This document shows, one piece after another, positions 6,424 through 8,503 of a stretch of 8,503 nucleotides of DNA. The DNA comes from Saprospiraceae bacterium (GTDB lineage: Bacteria > Bacteroidota > Bacteroidia > Chitinophagales > Saprospiraceae). Location of the stretch: the NCBI GenBank assembly GCA_007134625.1, contig SLKL01000159.1, positions 1 to 8,503 on the forward strand, written 5' to 3'. Positions within the stretch are counted from its first letter, which is position 1. Each line of letters opens with the position of its first letter. The position numbers were made by a program, and so were the translations under genes. Below the pieces are notes generated by a model. That model saw nothing but the letters and a program-made list of their open reading frames with translations. It did not search any database and was not told the DNA's origin.

Positions 6424-6438
6424 TAAAATTTAAGGTTT

Positions 6439-6468
6439 TTTGCTTATTGACAATTTAGTGTATATTTA
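6439..6468 (+). promoter_or_regulatory. Candidate promoter for the barrel / propeller pair
   Basis: TTTG at 6439-6442 (-33) and TATATTTA at 6461-6468 (-7; one mismatch to TAnnTTTG in the final base) are 18 bases apart, inside the range described for Bacteroidota promoters. Transcription would begin near 6474, about 17 bases before the ATG at 6491. It is the only place in the window where I found both halves, and it would serve both following genes. Confidence 0.4.
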
Positions 6469-6490
6469 CAGATCGATATATTAAAATGTC

Positions 6491-7243
6491 ATGAGAAAAC
6501 TAACCCTATTTTTTATCTTTTCGTTCTTATTCCACTTTATAACCATTGATGCAAAAGGTCAGGAAAAACCTATCAGAGGTTTAGAATTGGCTGGAGGAGT
6601 TGGTGCTTCCTGGTTTGCTAAGAATACTCGGTCAAATTATATGGAAGCCTTTAACAGTCAGTTTGACAGCAATGTTGAAAACTTCCAAACCGAGCTTAAG
6701 CCCGGCACTTTTCTCTCTGCAGAATTAAGGTACTTTAAGCAGGAGGAGCGATTTAAACTTCTTGGTTACCTTTCTTATTCTCAATACAGTATTGTCGCTC
6801 AATTCAATGTGGAACGAAACTCTCTGGGCTGGACACAACACAAAGAAAAAAGAACTGGATCAAACTACCTGGCGGGTATAGGCTTTAATGTTCATTACCT
6901 TGTTTTCAATCAAAATAATCACCATTTGTCGCCCTATTTTGGATTTGGTATGGAAAGAAATGTTTTTTACCGAATTCATTATGATCAGGAAATTAAGTTC
7001 AATCTTGAACAAGAGCCCACAACCAATGAATTAACTGAATACGGTAGGTACCGCTCATTAGATCGTGATTATTACGGAAGAATTGATGTGGGGATTCATT
7101 ACATGTATTACACCGGAAGATTTAGTCCCTTTGCTGAATTGGTAGGTAGAAGATTGACAAAATTTAGAGTGGAGAGTTACGATTCTTCTAATGATTACTG
7201 GGCGATGTATATCAATTTTGGAGTCAGGTTCAATTTTAAATAG
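6491..7243 (+). CDS. Probable outer-membrane beta-barrel protein
   Basis: A 250-residue exported protein whose exact family I do not recognise. It has a signal peptide (MRK, hydrophobic 4-19, likely cleavage after about residue 23 in DAKGQEKP). The mature part is made of alternating polar and hydrophobic strands rich in Tyr, Phe and Gly, for example about 30-41, 75-82, 88-99, 124-136, 146-161, 194-207 and 236-250. It ends MYINFGVRFNFK, an amphipathic final strand of the sort that closes an outer-membrane barrel. Size and strand count would fit a barrel of roughly eight strands. No enzymatic motif is seen. The next gene, a lipoprotein, begins 7 bases after its stop, so the two are probably co-transcribed and may act together at the outer membrane. 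Start chosen at the ATG that opens the signal peptide. Confidence 0.72.
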   Translation: MRKLTLFFIFSFLFHFITIDAKGQEKPIRGLELAGGVGASWFAKNTRSNYMEAFNSQFDSNVENFQTELKPGTFLSAELRYFKQEERFKLLGYLSYSQYSIVAQFNVERNSLGWTQHKEKRTGSNYLAGIGFNVHYLVFNQNNHHLSPYFGFGMERNVFYRIHYDQEIKFNLEQEPTTNELTEYGRYRSLDRDYYGRIDVGIHYMYYTGRFSPFAELVGRRLTKFRVESYDSSNDYWAMYINFGVRFNFK

Positions 7244-7250
7244 CATGATC

Positions 7251-8503
7251 ATGAGAAAACTTACCCTTTATTGTTTCGCTTTTTGCCTTTTGCTTATTTC
7301 CTGTGAAAAAACCGATGGTGACATTATTCACCTATCTGATGATTTTCCGGTTTATTCCTCTTCTGTTGTAGAAAAAGTTTGGGAAAACCAGTTGGACTCA
7401 GTTGAACAGGTTTTTTCGAGTCAACTAACAAATGGGGTAATATTTATTCGTTCAATTGACTTTTTGAATGCTGTGTCAGCGGAGAGTGGTGAGCTACTCT
7501 GGACAGTTGATCTAGTTGCCAATGGATTATCCATTTCACCTGATTTTACCGTTAACTATTACGATGATAAAGTTTATTTTATAAGTAATCAATATTGTAG
7601 TAATAAAATAGTAATATTAGACAAATCAACAGGGGAGTTAATTGAAACCTTATCCTTGCAGGAAATCCCTGGTGTAGAGGGGGGGTGTAGCCATCTTTAT
7701 ATGATTGAAGGTCAAATCTTTTTTTCTACTCATCGAGCCAATAATGGATGGGGAGATAGATATAACTTTTCATTCTTTCTTTATCAATATGACATCAGTA
7801 ACAAAAGTCTTGACCTTTTATATTCAGACGATCTTGTTATTCGCAACAGTAATAATACGATTCATACTGTATTAAATACTGAGGAAACCCACTTATACTT
7901 TTCTTATTCAACAGGTTCTCTTAATGATGAAAATTTAGTAATTGTTGAAGTGCCGGTGGTTGGCAGCAGCGCAGAAAAGGTTTTATTCTTTCCGCTAGGC
8001 TCTAGTAGTTTGCATCGTGGATCGTATGTTGTAAAAAACGGGGAATTAATAGCCATGTTTAAAAGAGCCAATCCATATTTTATTGAGGCTTATGATCTAA
8101 GTAATAGTGGAAAACTTGTTTGGAGTCGAGGCTTTAACGTGTTACATGATCATAGACTTTCCTTTTTTATCCACTTGGATGAATTGTATGTACAAGGCAT
8201 TGGTAGCAGATCTAATTTAAGAAATATGAGTTCTTATAACGGGATAACTAACTGGAGTAGAAATTTCAGGTTTGGTAGCGATCTTAAACAAACTCTGGAT
8301 AATTTACCTATCATAGCAATGACATCCGGTAGATCTCTGGGTCTAGTTGATTTGATGACGGGCAGTGTCCTTACTCTTCACGATATTGTTGAACTCTCAG
8401 ATATAGCGGGAGATAGTGTAGTCGGAATAGAAGTGCCTGATACAGGGGACAACAAAATAATACTGATCACTAGAAGAGGAAAAATCGTTTGCCTGGAGTT
8501 GCC
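7251..8503 (+). CDS. Lipoprotein with PQQ-like beta-propeller repeats, partial at right edge
   Basis: An open frame of 417 codons with no stop before the window ends, so the C-terminus is missing. The N-terminus is a lipoprotein signal: MRKLTLYCF, a hydrophobic core, and the lipobox LISC with Cys18 as the lipidated residue, followed by acidic EKTDGD. The rest shows beta-propeller blades of the PQQ-like type: AESGELLWTVDL (77-88), DKSTGELIETL (124-134), YDLSNSGKLVWSRGF (291-305), SYNGITNWSRNF (338-349), VDLMTGSVLTL (376-386), and ITRRGKIVCLEL at the edge. The repeats are divergent and I see no PQQ-binding or catalytic residues, so a binding or scaffold role is more likely than a dehydrogenase. 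An ATG at 7245 in the same frame would add only Met-Ile; 7251 is preferred because it matches the start of the upstream gene. Base composition reads AT-richer than the exb cluster by eye (not calculated). Confidence 0.8.
   Translation, partial: MRKLTLYCFAFCLLLISCEKTDGDIIHLSDDFPVYSSSVVEKVWENQLDSVEQVFSSQLTNGVIFIRSIDFLNAVSAESGELLWTVDLVANGLSISPDFTVNYYDDKVYFISNQYCSNKIVILDKSTGELIETLSLQEIPGVEGGCSHLYMIEGQIFFSTHRANNGWGDRYNFSFFLYQYDISNKSLDLLYSDDLVIRNSNNTIHTVLNTEETHLYFSYSTGSLNDENLVIVEVPVVGSSAEKVLFFPLGSSSLHRGSYVVKNGELIAMFKRANPYFIEAYDLSNSGKLVWSRGFNVLHDHRLSFFIHLDELYVQGIGSRSNLRNMSSYNGITNWSRNFRFGSDLKQTLDNLPIIAMTSGRSLGLVDLMTGSVLTLHDIVELSDIAGDSVVGIEVPDTGDNKIILITRRGKIVCLEL

Noticed and set aside
6447..6466. TTGACA at 6447-6452 with TATATT at 6461-6466 as a sigma-70 promoter of the E. 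coli type
   Set aside because: The spacer is only 8 bases, far below the 16-18 needed. The TTTG-N18-TATATTTA reading fits Bacteroidota promoters better.

Overview
The window looks like chromosomal DNA from a member of the Bacteroidota. I infer this from several things: an exbB-exbD-exbD-tonB cluster whose TonB has the N-terminal 'KNKEYGAFQLRK' stretch common in that phylum, AT-rich start regions without clear Shine-Dalgarno sequences, and several matches to the Bacteroidota promoter -7 element TAnnTTTG. A finer placement (for example Cytophagales-like) would be a guess.

Layout. Bases 1-138 hold no gene I can support. A glutaryl-CoA dehydrogenase-type acyl-CoA dehydrogenase lies on the minus strand (139-1323). 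A 261-base divergent intergenic region (1324-1584) carries an inverted repeat and candidate -7 elements facing both ways. On the plus strand comes a tight cluster: exbB (1585-2379), exbD1 (2376-2978), exbD2 (2971-3534), tonB (3531-4364), a 71-residue two-helix membrane protein (4371-4586) and folB (4602-4961). The first four overlap by 4, 8 and 4 bases, and the next two follow after gaps of 6 and 15 bases, so all six are probably one operon. After a 9-bp AT-only hairpin comes an exported metal-dependent amidohydrolase (start taken as 5031, not the in-frame TTG at 5022). Last is a closely spaced pair: a probable outer-membrane beta-barrel protein (6491-7243), then a lipoprotein with a PQQ-like beta-propeller (from 7251) that is open to the right edge and lacks its C-terminus here.

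How the genes fit together. ExbB and the two ExbD proteins form the proton-driven motor of the inner membrane, and TonB carries its energy to TonB-dependent receptors in the outer membrane. FolB makes a folate precursor in the cytoplasm and is probably a passenger in this operon. The amidohydrolase, barrel and propeller all carry export signals and belong to the cell envelope. The acyl-CoA dehydrogenase serves lysine/tryptophan or dicarboxylate degradation and has no evident link to the rest.

Most of the window is recognisable, ordinary Bacteroidota content. The parts least explained by known families are the barrel/propeller lipoprotein pair, the 71-residue membrane protein in the TonB operon, and a promoter-like motif that ends 6 bases before the amidohydrolase start codon. 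I see no tRNA, rRNA, CRISPR array, insertion sequence or phage gene.
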